Shown here: one piece after another, positions 1 through 12,809 of the stretch
Position numbering within the stretch: the stretch's first letter is position 1
How the letters are laid out: each line of letters opens with the position of its first letter
NCBI GenBank assembly: GCA_023627715.1
Contig: JAMAHW010000065.1
Span: 124,001 to 188,000 of the forward strand
Direction of reading: 5' to 3'
DNA: 64,000 bases
From: Periconia sp. R9002
Taxonomy: Eukaryota; Ascomycota; Dothideomycetes; Pleosporales; Periconiaceae
The notes under the pieces: model-generated
What the model was told of the DNA's origin: nothing
The model's database searches: none
The model's input: the letters and a program-made list of their open reading frames with translations, nothing else
Translations under genes and position numbers: made by a program

Positions 1-2061
1 GTGTAGCATGCTCTAAGCGACAGTCCGAATGCAAATACTCGGATGCCGCCAACCTCATCGCCGCCTCAGGGTAAGTCATCCTATCCCATCTACTTACCCC
101 TTCACCATCCAATCATTCATTCATTCATTCATTCATTCATGCTTGGTTAGACGCAATGGCACTCCCATGGCCTCACGATCCAAGAAACCCTCGGCAAAGC
201 CCGTCTCGGTGTCTGCGTTGCCAATCAAGCCCGAAACCCATGCTAGCAGTAGCGGTAGTCCTCAGGTACGTCGCCTTATTCCCGTTCGTTAATCTCACCA
301 AAAAAAAAAACTCGTCGGATCCTACTGTACATCATGGCCGATCAGCGCCCAGACAGATCCAAAGCTTGTTTGTGCCCGCTGGTAATCCCCGGCTAACCCA
401 CACTCCCAACAGCTTCATCTACTCCCAGCGAGCACACCGAGGCACAAGTACCGAAGTGCTTCCCTGTCATCCACGGCATCTTCACCCTTTCTGCTCTCCA
501 ACATCCCCTATTCCAACCACACTTCACCATTCTTCGGTCTAGGATCAGAGCACCCCTTTGCCAACTACTGGACCAATCGAGGCGGATTACCCGAGGTGAT
601 TGGCGCCTTGCCTGCAAAAGATCATGCCGACATTCTGGTGGCCAAGTACTTCGATGCAGTCGACCCCGTGTATCCCATGGTGCATCGTCGCAATTTCTAT
701 GCCGACTACGAACGCTTTTGGTCCCTGCCTATCGAAGAGAAGCAGGTTGCCGACCCCGTCTTGGTCGCCCTTCACTTTGTTGTCTATGCCATGGCTACCA
801 CGTTTATCAATATGTCTAGTGACCACGGCCAGGCCCAGATCGCCGAATTCTACGTCTCAGCATCTCAGCAGGCCTTGAGGCTGTCCTCCTACCTGAGCAA
901 AGCCTCCGTCAGGACCCTGCAGGCCATGGTGTTGATCTGCTATTTCCTCATGAACGATAATCATGCCTCGGATGCTTGGGCCTTTGGCGGCGTCTTGGTT
1001 CGCCAGTCGTACGCCATGGGTCTTCACAGAGACCCAGACATCATGACCCCGCGCTGTTCTCGAAGCGATAAACAGCAGAGGCGGAAGCTGTGGCAAGCCA
1101 TCTTCTTTCAAGACACTTTCCTCACGGTTCTTCTTAAACTTCCACCGACGGCCACATTTTCTGACGTGCGAGTGGAATCGCTTACCGATGAACTGGATGA
1201 TTATGCTAACGGGGCCACCGACTCGGCCATCAACCCTATGAGTATCAGTGAGTCTACACTCATCTGTGATTTGTGCTATCCAATCGAGCCCCATTTCGCT
1301 AACAACACGCCCAAAGGCAATATAGCGCCCATGTCAGACACATTTCCTTCATACGAACTGGCGGATCGTCAGTACATCAGATCCATGTGGCACATGGCTA
1401 ATCTGGTGCAGCGCACAGTGTGCACGCCGCGGTCACTCGGCCATTCTCTGACCAAGTCGCCGGAGGAAAGGGCAAAACTCATCAACGAGTATCATCAGCT
1501 CTTTGCTTCCTTCCCTTCTTCACTGACTACATCGGACGAACGTGCCATCCGCGAGCTCGCAGACACCAATCCCCGCCGTCTGCGACAAAACCTGTTCCTG
1601 CGAAGCAACTACTGGCATTGTGTCATGGCCATCCATGCCGACGAGAATGAAGCGGGTGATGTTATGTGTGATATTCGAGGCGCGTTAGAAGCCGCGAGGA
1701 TGGCTTTAAGTTCCTTCTTCCACTTCTGGGAGTATCTTCGAGTTGATGCAGGAGTGTGGTGGGTGTTTCAGCACCGGGCTTTCGAAGAAGCGGTACGTAT
1801 GGTCCTTAAACCCCAAGTCTCCCTCCCTTACTAATCAACATCCACCACCAGCTCCTCATCGCACGTATTCTGGGCACCCAGGAACAGGCTCTGACTCCCG
1901 ATCCCGATGGTGATGCAAGCCCCGCAAGAGACCCGGTCCTCACCAGCGCCAAGCACGACGCAAAGAAAACACTCGACATTCTCGAGATGGTGAGTGCACC
2001 CGAGGCACGCAAGACGAGAACAGACGTCCTCAAGACGGCGTTCAACGACATCACCTGGTGA
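1..2061 (+). CDS. Zn2Cys6 fungal transcription factor (5' truncated by window)
   Basis: The window opens inside the zinc binuclear cluster: frame from base 3 reads VACSKRQSECKYSD, which carries the last two cysteines (C-x6-C) of a Zn2Cys6 motif. Introns are inferred at 71-150, 266-412, 1248-1316 and 1793-1851, and joining them gives one frame ending at TGA 2059-2061 (about 568 residues present). A Ser/Pro-rich linker is followed by a fungal-specific TF middle-homology domain (NYWTNRGGLPEVIGALP, then the VDPVYPMVHRRNF, HRDPD and LWQAIFFQDTF segments typical of Fungal_trans). Such proteins are nuclear DNA-binding regulators. The target genes cannot be read from the sequence. The exact acceptor of the second intron is the least certain point. 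The start codon and the other zinc ligands lie before the window. Confidence 0.85.
111..140. repeat. (ATTC)n microsatellite in intron 1 of the transcription factor
   Basis: About seven tandem ATTC tetranucleotides sit inside the intron at 71-150, close to its acceptor. It is a simple-sequence repeat with no inferred function. Confidence 0.8.
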
Positions 2062-3237
2062 TTTTTGAATTCTCCCAAAAGTTGGTGTTTGTGTGTATCC
2101 CCTTGTTTTCGGTCTTTCCAGGGTGCGGCGGCGGCGATCTGGCTTCCTCGATTGTATTAACAGTTTCATCTTTGTCTACATGTTGCTATTTTATGGTTAT
2201 ATTCAGAATAAGTCTCTGCCCGCACGCATTCTGCGGTGGTAGCAGCTTGGCATTTAGAGCACAACAATACGATGTCGCAGTGTCCTGAGGGTGGGACAGA
2301 CAACTTTGGCGTTACCGCCATCATCTTGCCAACGTCCAATTCCCGGTCCCTTGACAATGCGAGAAAACTACCTGCTATGATGTGACACGAATCACATCTG
2401 TGTTACGAACATCATCATCATCATCCAGTAGTGAATTCACGACATTCGTTAAATCTCCCCTAACTCACCTCCAACCCTCATGCCGAAACCATACAAAAAA
2501 CCCTCCCTTCCTTTCCTTCATCTCCATTTGATCAACGACGACAGGGGGCAAGAATAAACCACCCAGTACAAGCAAATCATAAATTCTAAAAAAAAAAAAA
2601 AATAACGGTAAAGCATTCCTATTTATTACCCACTTTCTCAAATTCCTCAACTACCTACCTACCTACCTACCTAGCTTAATTACATAAGAGGCCGTGTACC
2701 GTACCGTTTACGTACTGTTACGTATAATGAAAACCCCTAACCAAAATCGTAAGAGATGAGAGATGAGAGAGTTAACTCGGGGAGAGAGGAAGAATGGAGG
2801 AGAGATGTGACGTACTTGCCGTTACAGTCCAATCAAAAAAGGAAAACAAGGAAAAAGGAAGACAAAGGGAAGGGGTAAGGGGAAAGTGGGGAAAGGGAAA
2901 GAAAGATGCCCGTCCGGTTGAGAACCGAGCGTGGGTTGGTGGGTAGGTGTGTGCGAGGTAGGGTTGCCCGCATTGCTACCACACACACAGTGAGAGAGAG
3001 GGGGGAAGGGGGGGGGGGGGGAGAACCGGGTTAATTTGGTTTTCATCCCCGGAATTTCTCCCTCGCTCTCTCGCTCCTAGGAAATAGGGGAAAGGCAAAG
3101 ACAAAAACAATCTGTGGGAGTTTCGAGAGACAACAAACCAACAAGCAAGCAACAACACCAGTGAAGCAGAGAACCGAGACGGGACTCAGTGCCACACACA
3201 CACACAAAAACAACAACACCCCTCACTTAGATCCCAC
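2062..3237. other. Intergenic, simple-sequence rich
   Basis: The stretch lies between the stop codons of two convergent genes. It holds low-complexity DNA: a poly-A run near 2588-2601, (CTAC)n near 2648-2673, purine-rich blocks 2750-2900 and a poly-G run near 3008-3021. I see no coding region. Confidence 0.7.
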
Positions 3238-6200
3238 TTAAGTATACGACCTCATAGCATCCTGATACCCCGTCCCGCCCCGCATATCCTCCTCAAACGT
3301 CGTGTGCGCGAGCATGACGCGGCGGACGTACGCCATGCTGAAGACGCCCTTTTCGGCCACGGCGATGGCCTGCGAGGTTTTGACGGCGTTTTTGATCTAC
3401 CGTTGTGTTAGACAAAAAGAGAGTCGTGGAAAGGGGGAAGGAGGAAAAGGGGGAGAGAAGGGAAAAGGGATAGGAGGGAGATCTTACCTGTCGACCATTC
3501 ATGACCTTCTTACTCAGCTCGTCGTAGTCTTCGTCGGTGAAGGGTTTGCATTGGTTCGTAGGGGGTTGTTCATCCTTGTTTGTGGTCTTGTCGACGTTTT
3601 TACTCTTGTCCTTGTCGGCGGTACTCGCCAGCGCAGACATGGCAAGTACATTCCCCACATGATGCCTCCAAATCTTCCGCCTCGCCTTCATGGTCAAATC
3701 CTCATACCTAATCCCCATATGAATCCGACTCTGAAACGCCTCATCGAACGTCGCAACACGATTCGTCGTCAGGAACAAAATCCCCTGGTAGTACTCGGTC
3801 AGACGCAGGAAGACGCTAACGAGGGCGTTGCGGTGTATGTCGTGGGGCTGGCGGGCTTCAAGGAAGACGTCGGCTTCGTCGAGGAGTAGGATGGCGCCCC
3901 ACGCGTGCGTGATCTCCATGATGCGGTTGAGGTCGCGCTCGAGCTGCGACGCGCTGGTGCCGAGTTCGCCTGACGACACGGCGTAGAGGGGGCAGCGGAG
4001 GAACTCGGCGATGGATTCGCCCGTCAAGGTTTTGCCTACGCCGGGGGGACCGTGGAGGACGACGTTGAGGCCTTTGCCTTTGCCGACGATGACGTCGTCG
4101 ATGGTGCGGGCGGCGTTGAAGCGGTGCGAGGAGACGAGGCCTTTTAGGTTTTGTTTGATTTGCGGGGGGAGAACGAGCGTGTCGAAGGCCGAGGCGTTCC
4201 ATTCGATTTCCTTGAGCCCCGCGAGGGAGAATTCGAGCCAGGCTTTTTCGGAGAAGGAGAAGCCTAGGACCACGGGGGAGGAGATGAGGAGTTCTTCTTC
4301 GGTGAAGACGTGCTTGCTGCAGTCGAATTCCGGGTCTTCGGTGTCGGCGACGACGTCGAGTTTTTCGGCGGTCATGTCGGGCCCGGATTCAGAGGCTTCG
4401 AGGCGGATGAGGAAGCGCTTGCCTTCGTTGTTTTTCCACATGACGACGCGGCCGCGCGGTTTCTCCTTTTTCTCGCTGTCGGAGTCGTTGTCTGAGTCGG
4501 AGTTGCACTCGCAGTCGGAACAGCCTTCTTCGGAGCCTTCCTCGTCGTCTTCGTCCTCGTGGCTGAGGTCGTCGGCTTTGATGTACGAGAGGGGGTAGTT
4601 GGCGTTGAGGCGACGGAAGAGTGCCGGGTCGACCATGACGCGACCGTTGATGTTGAACTTGCGGACGGTGCGTCGGTACTTCATGTATGCGAGTCCCGTT
4701 TGCATCCTGTAGTTCATGCCTTGTAGGGCGACAAACTTCTTGCCGCGTTCAACGAGCTGCTCGCGGAGCGCGTCTGGATTCTTGTGGAAGGACAAGGGGT
4801 AGGCGTCGACGTTGGCGATCCGACGGGGGCCCTTGAACGAGTGGATCTGGATGAAAATGTCTCCCAGCCCAAACACTTTGCCGTCGTACTCCAGATAGCG
4901 ACCCTCGATGTTCCACTTCTTGTTGCCGAACCAGTCCTCTTCCTCGTAGCAGTAGTCGACCTTGAAACACCTCGGATCATCCTTGTTCCCGTACGTCGGC
5001 GTGTAGATGATCGTGTTTGGTTTGAAGAGGGCCCACACGAGGTTGTAAGTAATGGTCCCGGCTTTGAGCATAGGCTTGAGTGTTTTGCGCGTGTCCTTGT
5101 AGTCTTCGTCTATGTAGCGGAGAAGAAGTTTGCACTGGGCTATCTGGTCGGTGATTTGTTTCTTATCCTTGCGCTTTTTCGCAGAGCGGAGTTCCGACTT
5201 GAGCGTCTTTTTTGTGTGCTTCTTGATCTCCTCGTAGAAATGGTATAGCATGTTGGGTTGGATCTATGCACGCACACATTAGTCTCCTACGAGCAGTTTA
5301 AGGGAGGGGGGTTCTTGGAACTTACACTAGGCTTGTCCTCAACTAAACTGATGCTCTTACAATCCTTGAAGATCACCTGTAAGGCATTGCGCAAGAGCTT
5401 ACTCTTAATGTCGACTTGCGTTTCAAGGTATTTGTTGTCCCAGCCAAACTTTCGCCGCACCGTGAAAACGCTGTCAAACTCATCTTTCTGCTCCTCTGCA
5501 CTCTCCATGTACTTGTAGTCGCGGATTTTCGAGTCCCACACCTGGTCCACACGCTTGAAGTCAACGCCGTTCTTTTTGCGTTTTTTGCTTGGCGCATTGG
5601 CGGCTGTTGTGGTCGTACTCGCAGTAGCGGTGTCTGCTGGCGGTTGAAGCGCAGCTGCAGCTGCAGCTGTGGCGGCGAGTTGTTTTCGAAGCAGCTCTTG
5701 CTTCTTAAGATTCAAATCAGCTGTGCTAACTGCTCGTGTCGAAGAATCGGGTGTATCTTCCTGCTCGGTTTCGGATGAGGAGTCATCCTTGGCGGCTTTT
5801 GATTTCTTGCTCTTCTTCTTGCTTTGCCTACGCTTCGGCTTCTCATCCTCTGATGAGTCGCTCTCTGATGACGAAGATTCACTTGATGAAGAGCTGGAGT
5901 CGTCGCTTGAGCTCTCGTGCTTCTTGGATTAGAAAGGATATCAGTGTGTTGAACGCAGCACTGGGTTAAGCACATGAACTCACCTTCTTCTGTTTAGCTT
6001 TCCTTGCCTTCGCCTTCGCCTTTTTCTTGCGCTTGACTTTTTCCTCTTCGGAGGAGTCTTGTTCAGACTCTGAGTCGCTGTCTGAGGAGTCTGACTCATC
6101 GCTAGATTCGACCTTTTTGCTCTTCTTGGCCTTCTTCTTTTTTGCCTTTTGTTTGGCGGCTTTCTTTTTCAAAGCAGCTTTCTTCGCCTGCTTCTTTTTC

Positions 6201-6724
6201 TTCTTTCGCTTTTCTCGCTCGTCCTCGCTACTTTCGTCATCGCTTGAGGGTTCGTCGTCGCTGTCATCGCTGCTGTCGTCGCTGTCGCTGCTACTCTCCG
6301 ATGATGAAACCTCGATGACTGGTTTCACCTTCTTTTTCTTTTTCAGCGACGATGACTTCTTCCCCTGCTCCTTCGCCTTCTTTCCGTCCTCGGTCTTGGT
6401 TTTGGGCTTGGCACTTGTCTTTTTCTTTTCCTTCTTGTCCGCAAGGCTAGCCTTGGCGTCATCTTCCTCCGGTTTTGGGTCAGGTGGGGCAGACTGCGGG
6501 TTTACCTGACTGTCTGGAGATGCAGGCGTCTTGGTTGTCTCTTCAGATGATGCTGCCTTTCCCGCTGCCTCCCCGGATTCGTCCATGAGTGCAGAGTGGA
6601 CGGTTGAATCTGGGTCTTCCAGCGATGTGGGTGTTGATACTAGAACCGGGGACGATGAGCCAGTAGAGGAGCTTTGCTTTACAACAGTACTCGAGGAAGT
6701 GAGGTTGGTGGTTTGTTTGTTCAT
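3238..6724 (-). CDS. AAA+ ATPase with long Ser/Asp/Lys-rich N-terminus
   Basis: Four exons join in frame (introns 5923-5983, 5264-5325, 3397-3487) to about 1,090 residues; the last exon ends at TAA 3238-3240. Residues 1-360 are low complexity, with alternating acidic Ser/Asp/Glu and basic Lys blocks. A middle region (roughly 370-780) resembles the N-terminal domain of uncharacterised fungal AAA ATPases, and contains a second acidic patch. The C-terminal ATPase has Walker A GPPGVGKT (near residue 850), Walker B ILLLDEADVF (near 905) and a sensor-like LFLTTNR. Such proteins hydrolyse ATP to remodel macromolecules; the substrate is unknown. The charged N-terminus suggests a nuclear or nucleolar protein, which is inference. 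The 3' terminal exon was added by splicing, because the unspliced frame runs into intron sequence. Confidence 0.85.
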
Positions 6725-8054
6725 GTAGAACGGCGAATACTTATAGGCGAGGGAAATATAAGGAAGTTTGTGGTGGGGACGGGGCGGATGTGTGAATTAT
6801 ATAGGTTTTGCCAGACGGCCGATCGTTTGATTCTTGCCGCAAGTAAGTGAATGATGATTGAGAGCTTGCTGACCGGCTGCACGTGATTGTCTGGGTGATA
6901 GACACAACCTTGGAAGAGGTAAGTGGGAAAATCAAAGGACTGACTGAGGACGAGTGGTTGAATTATGCTCGTGTCTAGATGGTGAAGAGGCCGCCAACAG
7001 CTTTCCGAGTGTGCAACAGAGCCTCAAGCAATTTTCAAGCTCGTAGGCAATAGCGGTTGCCTAGCACTTCCAATATGAAGAAAGCTGACCATACAGCCAA
7101 CCGGTGGAGAGATGGACCAATACAACTTGGAGCCTTGCTTGCCACGCTGTCGCTGAACTCGGAGCTGGAAGACGGGTTCTGGACTGATCAATGGCGGCAG
7201 TTGTCTACCTACGTCTTCAGCCTTGTTCTGTCGAGAGCTGTGGGTTAACACGATGTCTGACTGCGGGTGGCGGGTAGGGCAGGGCAGGGCATCTCGATAT
7301 ATAGGTGCATGCAACCGGTGATCTATGATTATCTATGCGCGCGCACACAGACGCGAGGCTGCCTACCAGGCGTGCATTGGGTATGCGCCGACTCATTGTG
7401 TTGGTCGCGGATATGTCCGAGCGCAGGCGGTATTCACACGCAGCAAGGCCATGACTGGGGAAGAAATATTTAGTCGTGGGAACACAAGGTCAGGATTGAC
7501 GACGGTAAGACTACACAAACGCCTAGATGGGACACGATTGGCCCTGCCCTCACCGCCTCACACAACTCGATAGCTCGTCGAACGGGCGTTCGCCTCACTT
7601 TCAGGCTAGCTGACGAGAACATGATACTCAGTGGTGCTGTACCTGGCTAGGTAGGTAGCTTCATTCATTATGTACCGTGGCTTCAAGGAAACACAATCCA
7701 TTCTTTCAACCCCGAGGGAAAGCCTTCAACATCGGTGCAGCGCATCTTGCTTGACACCACATCATGCTTTGAACGGTATGCAACTTGGATACATGATTCT
7801 TTGGGTATACTCCTCCCGCTCCACTGTGACAAAGCAAAAATATCCTCGTGAACAAATGACCCGACTGCATCCGCGGCAATGTGTTGTACAAAATGCTGTG
7901 GGCATTCCATCCTCCAACGCCTCGCGAATGCGTTAGTTATGCACTCTGCAGCACCGCACGTACTTCTGATACGTCCGTAAACCCACGCCGGCAACTATCT
8001 TGCCCTATCCTGGCCATTCTATCTTTTCTGACTCCGTCTACTCTCCGGCTTGTG
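6725..8054. other. Intergenic upstream of AAA ATPase
   Basis: About 1.3 kb between the AAA ATPase start and the phosphatase stop. Only short ORFs without recognisable content occur. The first part is presumably the ATPase promoter and the last part the phosphatase 3' UTR. Confidence 0.6.
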
Positions 8055-10019
8055 CTACGAACTGAGCTCCTTCGCTTTTCCTATGTGACCAAGCGCATGT
8101 TCCTTGACTGTCTTTAGCTTGTCCGCCGGCTGGCCGTCGGGTAGATCGCCTGTCAATACATGCTGCTTGCCAGTCACAACTCCTTCCGCGCTGCTGTTAT
8201 CGCTCGCCTTGCTGTGTGCTGCACCATCAAATTGACTTGACGTCGAGGAAGGAGCTATCTTCGGCCCGCTTTGGCTCCCGTCCCCACTTGCGTCGCTGGT
8301 GCCAAAACCCATGCGACCTTTCAAACCAGGTTCCTTAACAACATGCTCCCCATTGGGACCGTGGGATTTTACACCATCTGTGTCGCTCTCTTGGCTTGCT
8401 CGACCAGGTACTGTTATGATTTGCTTGGGCTTTTCGTCCGCGTTCGCCTTGATGCTGCTCGCCTTGCTGATGTTGGTGTTGGAATCGGTCGGGCTGGACG
8501 TGCGAAGACCTAGATCTTTATCTTCGCTTGGTGCAACGGTGCCACTCGTACCCGTCCAGTCTGCGGGCGAAGACTGCTTGACTTCTTCGCCTTCTTTGGG
8601 CTCGGTAATCACAACAGGAGGCTCTCCTTCGTCGGCTCTCAGCGCTTTCCAGACAACGGCAATTTTTTCAAAGGCCTGTGATCCCTTGCGTGAGGATCCC
8701 TTAATCCCATCCATAGCATCCCACTCAATCTCGAAGACGCCTGCTTCATCGGCGGCACCGTTCTGCTCGGGGCCATTGCCCTCAAAATAAGCATTGAACC
8801 AGACATGGGCAACGGCTGTTACCATAGTGAGGTCGAAAGCGGCCTTGTTGCGTCGTTCAACATCAATGTTGACATCATTGGTAGGTAGGATCACGCGCCG
8901 CGAAGGCCGAAACACCACGTCTCCTGTTCCCATGTTCTCTTTCGCTTTTTCAATTTCGTTGCTTTCGGATGTCCTGCCAATGGGCCTGTGCTCCCCAAGC
9001 TCCTGCTCCCCTATTGACGTGGTCCCCTCTGTTTTTGGTGCTCTAGGATTTGGCCCTTTCTTGCTCGCTGATCTTCCGAGACCATTCTTATACATGACTT
9101 CCTGTACAGCCTGTGTCATGGTTGTGGTTTTGACCTCGCCACGCACAATCTCTCTTTCTTCCCGGGTAAAGGTGTGGAAATTCTTGATGAGCTTGCCATC
9201 TTCAACAAACCCTTCCACCTGTATCTTGACACCATCGCGCAAGCCCCAACAGTGAATTTCAAGCACTTCAATCTGTCGCTCCACGTACAGTTTGTTGTGT
9301 TTCCAGCGATCCACATACCCTATCCATCGCAGTTGGCTCGGGATGCTGACGCCCTTGCCCATGTTTGGTCTCATACGCCGTTCCGTGAACCTCTGCAGGG
9401 CCTTTTCTACGGGCCAGCCCTCTTCACTGATCAGATAGCTGCAGCTGGCGGTTCCGCTACGGCCTTTGCCAGCCTTGCAGTGTACGACGACGACCCTCCC
9501 TTCCTTCTCGCGCAACCAGTTGCGCATCGAGGCCATGATGTTGGGTATTAAGGCGAAGGGCGGAGGATGATGGTCTGGGAAAGGGTAGTGGTAGATGCGG
9601 TTGTAGACTTCGGAATCGGGGTAGCCAGTTCCTTCGGCGCGGAACTCCCATATTGCCCAGTCTTCGCCGTGTTTGTAGTCGAGGAACTTGACGAGGGAGT
9701 CAAGGGGGTTACGATAGGCCCGCTGGGGGTATGTGCCACTGGGACCTGAGGTAGCGATGATGTTCTCCGTGACATAACAGAGATCCAGTCCGGCTTCTGC
9801 GTGTCTGGCCCGCGGGCCTGCTACAATCTGGCGCAACAAGGATGCCTAGGGCGCACATGGTCGGTTAGCTCTATGCGAAACGGCGAGAAACGACGAGGAG
9901 ATGGAGCGAAATTGGGATTGGAAGTCTGGGGCAGGTTGTCGCGTGCTATGGTGTTTTGTGGAGAGTCTATTGTTGTTGCGAAACCTTCTGCGCTGGCTTG
10001 GCGCATAAGTACTCACCAT
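8055..10019 (-). CDS. PTEN-like phosphoinositide/dual-specificity phosphatase
   Basis: The protein of about 597 residues carries the PTEN signature P-loop HCKAGKGRSG near residues 123-132, with a preceding dual-specificity phosphatase fold (LDLCYVTENIIATSGP, YHYPFPDHHPPPF). A C2-like region (IEVLEIHCWGLRDGVKIQVEG) follows, then a long Ser/Gly/Asp-rich tail. PTEN enzymes remove the 3-phosphate from PtdIns(3,4,5)P3 at membranes. The family N-terminus MASLLRQIVAGPRARH is recovered only if the first exon is just the ATG at 10017-10019, spliced (intron 9846-10016) to exon 2 at 9845. The catalytic Cys, Arg and both P-loop lysines are present, so activity is expected. The tail beyond about residue 250 is divergent and may be disordered. 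Confidence 0.88.
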
Positions 10020-11285
10020 GATGCTTGGAATGTGAGGTAATAGAAAGCTAAGAGGAAAGTGGCCGCTTGTCGAGCGGGGCCTGCATCTGCGAATGTTGCC
10101 AGACGTTTGGTTGGGTTGACAGCAACTTTCTGATGCTGCTATGACGAGACAAGGCTGCGTGATGTCATCCCTGTCGCGGTTCCCTGCATGGCGACGGCGA
10201 GGGCGCCGACGTGTTTTCTGGGAGGATCAAGCCTCAGATGTGAACGTTGGTTTGAAGGAACAGCCCAGCACCGCCTCATCACGTGATTCTCACGTGGTTC
10301 TAACGTCAACCACCACAGCATTGGTTGGAATATCATATCTAAGTTACTTGAAATTGACATCAACAACATCGCATCATGTACATGCACAAATGTATTGAGG
10401 AACATATTGTACCAAAGAAGCCAAGCATCACCTCCATATGCGTTGACGACGCTGAGAGACCTGTGCATGTAGCCTCATGTATCATCTATATGAATCTACA
10501 TTGTACCCGCGTACACATAGCAATGGCTTTGCCCTTTGGAGCCTCAGGTCTTCTTTTTAGCGTCTAGCACTCGAGGCTTCTCGTCCCGGATTGCCTAGTC
10601 ACCCCCGCTCATTTCCGTCCACCTTCCACACTCATCCCTCCTCCGGGGGGCTTCCCCACATCACCATCCCCATACCTCCCTCTCCCCACCAGGACAATCC
10701 ACCCACAACGACATTTTCAGCCGTCCTATTACCGCTCTAACTGATAACCCCCGATCGTGCTGCGGCTTGATCCCTCTTGGCCACGACACCAAACCCCGGG
10801 ACAGCATGCATCGCCAGGGGTGCTTGCAATTAACCGCGATATCGCCACCAAATCAACATCGGTTGCACCTCATCTACTGATATTATGGAACCTTCTAAAG
10901 CGCTTCTTCCGTTCCGCTTGCGGCGCGATCGAATCCCATGCTTCCCAGATGCCACTAGGGAACTATTGGGAACAGATACACGGGTAGCCAGGCTCTACAC
11001 CTCAACTGATTTGCCAACCCAGGTTTGAGACGGTGGGATAAATTGCGCGCCACTGCAGATGAGCAATATCTTCTCGAGTAAATGACCACAAGTCTTCTGT
11101 CGGCCCTGTGCCACGCCGCGGCGCTAATCTAAATGTCCTTGGTAATCTACTAGGTATCGTGATGCCGGACCGTTGTAAACAAACCCCAAAGCCAAGTATA
11201 AAAATCCAAAGAGCACCTCATCATGCTGGGTCATTTCGTCACTTCTTGCTCAACTCTCCTGACGGGAACCAAAGCTTGATATACA
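10020..11285. promoter_or_regulatory. Promoter region of the GH7 gene
   Basis: No gene is seen. A TATAAAAA box lies at about 11197-11204, some 85 bp before the GH7 ATG. Sequences matching the CreA carbon-catabolite core SYGGRG occur (CTCCGG near 10637, CCCCGG near 10795), but they are short and could be chance. The segment also contains the phosphatase 5' region, with TCACGTGA-like palindromes near 10278. Confidence 0.45.
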
Positions 11286-12809
11286 ATGGCTCCTTACACC
11301 ATTCTCGCCGCAGGCCTTTTGGGCCTTGCAACTGCCCAGACCCCAGGCTCGACACCAGAAGTCCACCCCAAGCTCACAACATGGAAGTGCACCAACGCCG
11401 GTGGTTGCCAGGAACGAAACACTGCTATCGTTCTTGACTCGGCTTCCCATTGGATCCACCAAAAGGCCGACCAAAGCAAAGGCTGCGGCAACTGGGGAAG
11501 CGGTCCAGATGCAACTGCCTGCCCGGATGAGGCGACGTGCGCCCAGAACTGCATCATGGAAGGCATCCAGGACTACTCTACCTACGGTGTGACTACTCAA
11601 GGTGGTTCCTTGGCCTTGAACATGTTTGGAGCCAACGGTGTCTCGAGCCCTCGTGTATACCTTCTCGGTGAGGACGAGAAGAACTACGAGATGATGGAAT
11701 TGACCGGCAACGAATTCACCTTCGACGTGGATGTCTCCAAGCTGCCATGCGGTATGAACGGCGCCCTGTACCACGTCGAAATGGAAGCCGACGGCGGAAG
11801 GTCTGAGCTCAATGAAGGCGGGGCCCAATATGGCACGGGATACTGTGACGCCCAGTGCTTTGTGACTCCTTGGGTCAACGGTGTTGTAAGTAGTCCAGTT
11901 TTGGATACACATCTTCAAAAATTCGAGATCACGTGACGCGTCACCTGACAATTTTTGAGCTGGGCCCAGACAACCCAGGCAGTATTCGTACTATTAAAAG
12001 CGTCTATATCATATAACATATATCAAAAACGTTTTGGGACGTTATGCTAACACCAACACCAGGGTAACATCAAGGCACAAGGCATCTGCTGCAACGAGAT
12101 GGACATCTGGGAGGCCAACAAGCGCGCAACCCAGATCGCACCGCACACGTGCTCCAAACCAGGCCTCTACCGCTGCACGGGCGACGAATGCGGATCCGCC
12201 GGCGTGTGCGACAAGAACGGCTGCGGCAAGAACCCCTACCGCACCGACAAGTCGTTCTACAACCCGGACAGCGGCAAGGTCGATACCAACCGACGTAAGT
12301 TGCGCCCAAAATCCACAAATCCACAACCCAAAAACCTCACACTAACAACATTTGTAGCTTTCACCGTCGTCACCCAATTCCCCGCCAAAGACGGCGTCCT
12401 CCAATCCATCAACCGGCTGTACGTGCAAGACGGTAAAGTGATCGAGGACGTCAACTCGCAGATCCCCATGGACGACGCGTACTGCAGCGCCAACGGCGCT
12501 TCTACCTTCATGAGCAACGGCGCCATGAAGGGCATGGGCGAGGCCATGTCCGCCAGCAGACCCATGGTGCTCGCCATGAGCGTCTGGTGGGACGAATCCG
12601 GCTTCATGAACTGGCTCGATGCCGGCGACGCTGGGCCCTGCAATGCTACTGAGGGCGACCCTAAGGTCATCCAGACGATTGAGAAGGCGCCTGCTGTTGT
12701 TTTTAGCGGGATTAAGTGGGGTGAGATTGGCTCGACGTTTGGGAATGGGACGGTGGGGAATTCGACGGCGGGGAGGAGGGTGATGCATCGTGCGCTGCGT
12801 TACGAGTAG
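11286..12809 (+). CDS. Secreted GH7 cellulase, endoglucanase type
   Basis: Exons 11286-11885, 12063-12294 and 12358-12809 join to 427 residues. A signal peptide (about residues 1-17, ending LGLATA before QTPG) is followed by a GH7 catalytic domain. The catalytic motif is NEMDIWEAN, giving nucleophile Glu212, Asp214 and acid/base Glu217. The many paired cysteines (CCNEM, ECGSAGVCDKNGCG) are typical. GH7 enzymes hydrolyse beta-1,4-glucan with retention. The length and the NEMDIWE form fit the endoglucanase I branch better than cellobiohydrolase; this choice is inference. There is no linker or CBM1 after the domain, so it is a core-only enzyme. The first intron is unusually long and carries a dispersed repeat. 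Confidence 0.93.
11967..12007 (+). repeat. Dispersed repeat core, copy 1 (in GH7 intron)
   Basis: The segment matches 21748-21789 with the same order: CAGACA, CCAGG/CTAGG, GTACTATTAAAAG, GTCTAT. Over the first 34 bases the only differences are four transitions. A CACGTGA palindrome lies upstream of both copies. This copy lies within the 177-bp first intron of the GH7 gene. Confidence 0.6.
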
